A program made the position numbers and the translations under genes. A stretch of 64,000 bases of DNA. Origin: Hydra vulgaris (taxonomy: Eukaryota > Cnidaria > Hydrozoa > Anthoathecata > Hydridae). The notes beneath the pieces are model-generated. The model searched no databases. It saw nothing but the letters and a program-made list of their open reading frames with translations, and had not been told where the DNA came from. The stretch spans positions 21,358,001-21,422,000 of the forward strand of contig NC_088920.1 of the NCBI RefSeq assembly GCF_038396675.1, given 5' to 3'. Shown piece after piece: positions 58,821 through 64,000 of this stretch (the first letter of the stretch is position 1; each line of letters opens with the position of its first letter).

Positions 58821-59378
58821 CAGGGTGTACAATTAATTTCTGACCTCATTAGTGTCCATTTATAAATGACTGTAACTGAGATGTTAGTTATTATTTTTTA
58901 TTCATTTTTTTACAAAATCTTCAGAACCATGTTACTGATCAGTAGTGACTTATTCCACCATTTTTACCAGAACATTCAGAACATTTCTGGCGCGAAAGCT
59001 TTCAATAAGTGAATAGCTTTCTTACTGGATGACAAAAGCCATTTTTTTAAGCCATGTTATAAGTTGTTGGTGGTTTTGGGGTATAAATTCTTTTTAAACG
59101 CTATTTTCAAGCGTTGCCCATACATACATAATGCAATAAAGGTCTTGTAAATTTTCTGGCCTATCAGTTCAGACATTTTTGAACTCCCTACTGATGACAT
59201 TCTTTGTTGCTTTTATATGTGGTATTAATTTTATCGCGGGAAAACTTAGTTTCAGGTGCTTTAAAGAACCTTCCTCATGACAATAACAGCAAACAATTAA
59301 AATGTTTGAAAATATTTTGAACAGAGCAACTTAACACGGAAATGAAAAAAATGAGGGGGAAGTTAACTGTACACTCTG
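58821..59378 (-). mobile_element. short Tc1/mariner relic
   Basis: Ends CAGGGTGTACAATTAATTTC and (complement of right) CAGAGTGTACAGTTAACTTC are inverted repeats flanked by TA (58819–58820 and 59379–59380). On the minus strand, eroded carboxy-terminal transposase sequence is legible (WATLENS–, PKTTNNL, LKKMAFVIQ), corresponding to the region after the SPDLNPIENLW motif. The amino half is missing. Confidence 0.6.
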
Positions 59379-59740
59379 TAAATGTTACATAAACCAAACT
59401 CAATACAATACTGAGGATATTTTTTTGGGTAACAGCATTACAACCTTATATTGCATTTTTTTACACTTTTGAACGCTTTAATAATAGATTAAATTAGCAT
59501 TGGCATTAGTTATTTTCTGTGACATCGGTGTTTGCCCTAAATCTGAAATTCATAAAATTTAATGTAACAGGGCATAAACTTGTATGGACAAAAAACTGGA
59601 TAATTTTTAAAATAAATGTTTTAGCAAGTTTCAAGCAAACACAATATAAATATATAATTATAGTAATATTATTAGTATTTTTTATTCAAATTTTTTTCCT
59701 TTGTTATTTATATCGGCTGAATTTTTAAGTTATATTTACG

Positions 59741-59773
59741 GGGCTGGATGATAAGATCTTGTCTTCTGCTAGC
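59741..59773 (+). other. LINE-type 3' hairpin, copy 5 (solo)
   Basis: CTGGATGATAAGAT–CTT–GTCTTCTGCTAGC: AAGAT/GTCTT with a G·U pair, and outer CTGG/CTAG also with one G·U. Confidence 0.5.
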
Positions 59774-59857
59774 TTCGGTCTAAACTTTTATGTTATATTT
59801 TGATGTTGTAAAAACATTGTAAAAGCTTATTATTATCTTTTTTAATGACAAAATATA

Positions 59858-59994
<137 letters not shown>

Positions 59995-60748
59995 ATATAA
60001 TATTTAATTTAAAATAGAAAATAGAAGTAAAGAAAATTTAATAAAATAATGAAAATATTTGTTTTCAAAAACATACTTTAAATATATCTCATCTTGCAAA
60101 CAGCCTGTTTAACCATATCAATTATTAATCATGCTAAAAATTTCTCGTAAACAACAAAGGTGTAATTGATTGCTCTGCCTTCACCACTGCTTTTTGTTTT
60201 TTTAAGAAATCTTTGATTCATTTAAAGCATTTATAGGTTTTAAAAAAATAAGTTGGATTGTGTAATACTTATCAAAAAAAAGAAAAAAATTATCTTAAAA
60301 TTAAATTGACTATAGTATTAACACAAATTATGTTAAAATATAGCAAATTATTCAATATTTAAATTTTGACGTTAGATTGACTTTTATCAGCAAGAGATTT
60401 TCGATTTCTGAATTTCAAGTAATAAGATTTAATACCCTCTGTCTACATACAATGGGCAAGAATGTAACAAAATTTAAAAAAAAAAACATTGAAATATAAT
60501 TATAATATACACCTAATCGTATCTTTACACCTAATCATATGTTTATGGGGTTAGGGGGGACTCCATTTCTGGCCCTCAAACTTATTCAATACAATTGGGA
60601 ATTTTTGATTTTTTGGTGTTGCAGATTTGACATTTGCAGACGTTGTGCAAACTCCAAACTTAAGTATGTTTTTGCTTTTGTCAAACGATATCGTTTTGCT
60701 AAAAACCTTGGCGATTAGAGCCTGGGAAAAAAATACTGCTATCTAGTG

Positions 60749-60794
60749 CCATGATTAATAAGATATGTTTTTGTACATATTTTATTAATCATGG
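60749..60794. repeat. snap-back palindrome (19-bp arms, 8-nt loop)
   Basis: CCATGATTAATAA-G-ATATG pairs with its complement, with one G·T. Confidence 0.9.
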
Positions 60795-60898
60795 GGCTAT
60801 ATATTTGTGTACGCTTTTTTAAGACTCTAGTCTTTAAAAGAATTTAACTAATTGTTGTACGTTCTTGCTTTAAAACAGTAGTTTGACATTTATGTCTA

Positions 60899-60955
60899 TC
60901 ATATGTTATTAAAGTCTAATGGTATATTTAATCATTAGATTTTTATAACATATGA
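60899..60955. repeat. imperfect palindrome (23-bp arms)
   Basis: TCATATGTTATTAAAGTCTA and the next three bases pair with the complement at 60933–60955 with two mismatches. Confidence 0.85.
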
Positions 60956-61075
60956 TTGACAGAGGCGATTCTACGAATAAAATGGGGGTGGGGGGGGTGA
61001 ATCCTTCAAAAATACTAATTAGCTTGTAAAATCGCCCGTAAAATCGCCTCTAATGATAAACATAATTATTAGTTA

Positions 61076-61120
61076 AAAATAAATTTCTTTATCTAGAGTC
61101 TGGATAAAGAAATTTATTTT
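61076..61120. repeat. palindrome (18-bp arms, 9-nt loop)
   Basis: AAAATAAATTTCTTTATC at 61076–61093 and its perfect complement at 61103–61120. Confidence 0.93.
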
Positions 61121-61282
61121 GTAACACTCTTGAGGAATCTTAAGTTTATACTACACATTTATGTTGAAGCAAAATGTAAACATTTAAAAATTGACATGGT
61201 AAAGATAGCATTCGAATGTTGGCGTTAACAACATTATATTTGCATAGACTACATATAACACTATATTTGATTATTATATATA

Positions 61283-64000
<2,718 letters not shown>

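Larger units (their letters stand above)
59995..61280. other. intergenic with three palindromes
   Basis: No gene. Palindromes at 60749–60794, 60899–60955 and 61076–61120 are listed separately. A G-rich run (GGGGG-T-GGGGGGGG) is near 60983–60998. Confidence 0.6.

Overview
This is an AT-rich eukaryotic window, dominated by repeats, with compact GT–AG introns. The transposon types point to a cnidarian, most likely Hydra or a close hydrozoan relative: pogo, Tc1/mariner, PIF/Harbinger-like, hAT, Mutator-like and CR1/jockey-type LINE copies, tRNA-derived SINEs and very long (TA)n tracts. The organism is an inference; no host marker gene names it. No bacterial-type genes, CRISPR arrays, rRNA genes or ordinary tRNA genes were seen.

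Layout. 0.8–2.8 kb: an old Tc1-like relic split by a younger DD36E-spaced Tc1/mariner copy. 3.1–6.4 kb: a complete pogo/Tigger element whose transposase has one stop codon. 7.3–8.6 kb: a decayed transposase-like gene. 9.2–13 kb: LINE remains and a YqaJ-like relic. 13.8–15.5 kb: a decayed Mutator-like transposase. 16.1–19.6 kb: a minisatellite, a MITE, and a Tc1 element carrying a 10-bp-phased array resembling heat-shock elements. 19.6–23 kb: no gene recognised.

23.2–26.8 kb (minus strand) is the most notable locus. It is a nine-exon gene whose predicted protein (about 905 residues once two 1-nt shifts are allowed for) follows RAG1 from end to end: N-terminal zinc motifs, a C3HC4 RING, a second zinc finger, and a DDE-type core with candidate D, D and E plus the C-x2-C and H-x4-H zinc ligands. 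Two stops and two 1-nt indels interrupt it, but all 16 splice-site dinucleotides are intact.

28–35.6 kb: an internally deleted hAT, an ATCGAAA satellite, then a FLYWCH–MULE–RING gene. Its first exon is split by a 2.9-kb PIF/Harbinger-like element; removing the element and one CTG target copy restores the frame. A further MITE follows. 36.5–45.9 kb: a SINE, several MITEs and the one probable host gene (about 206 residues, 38039–44667), whose introns hold a LINE fragment, a foldback element and SINE pieces. 47.9–51.8 kb: a BEL/Pao integrase relic and a 5'-truncated LINE with a SINE inside it. 52.5–53.6 kb: a broken bestrophin-like membrane-protein gene. 55–64 kb: LINE scraps, a short Tc1 relic, a complete but dead Tc1 element, (TA)n tracts and several snap-back palindromes.

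How the parts relate. Almost every coding region is transposon-derived and inactivated. Cross-cutting patterns are a hairpin recurring at five LINE-type 3' ends, about a dozen near-perfect palindromes, and two transposase-type genes fused to RING domains within 12 kb. Domain calls come from reading motifs by eye; no database search was run.
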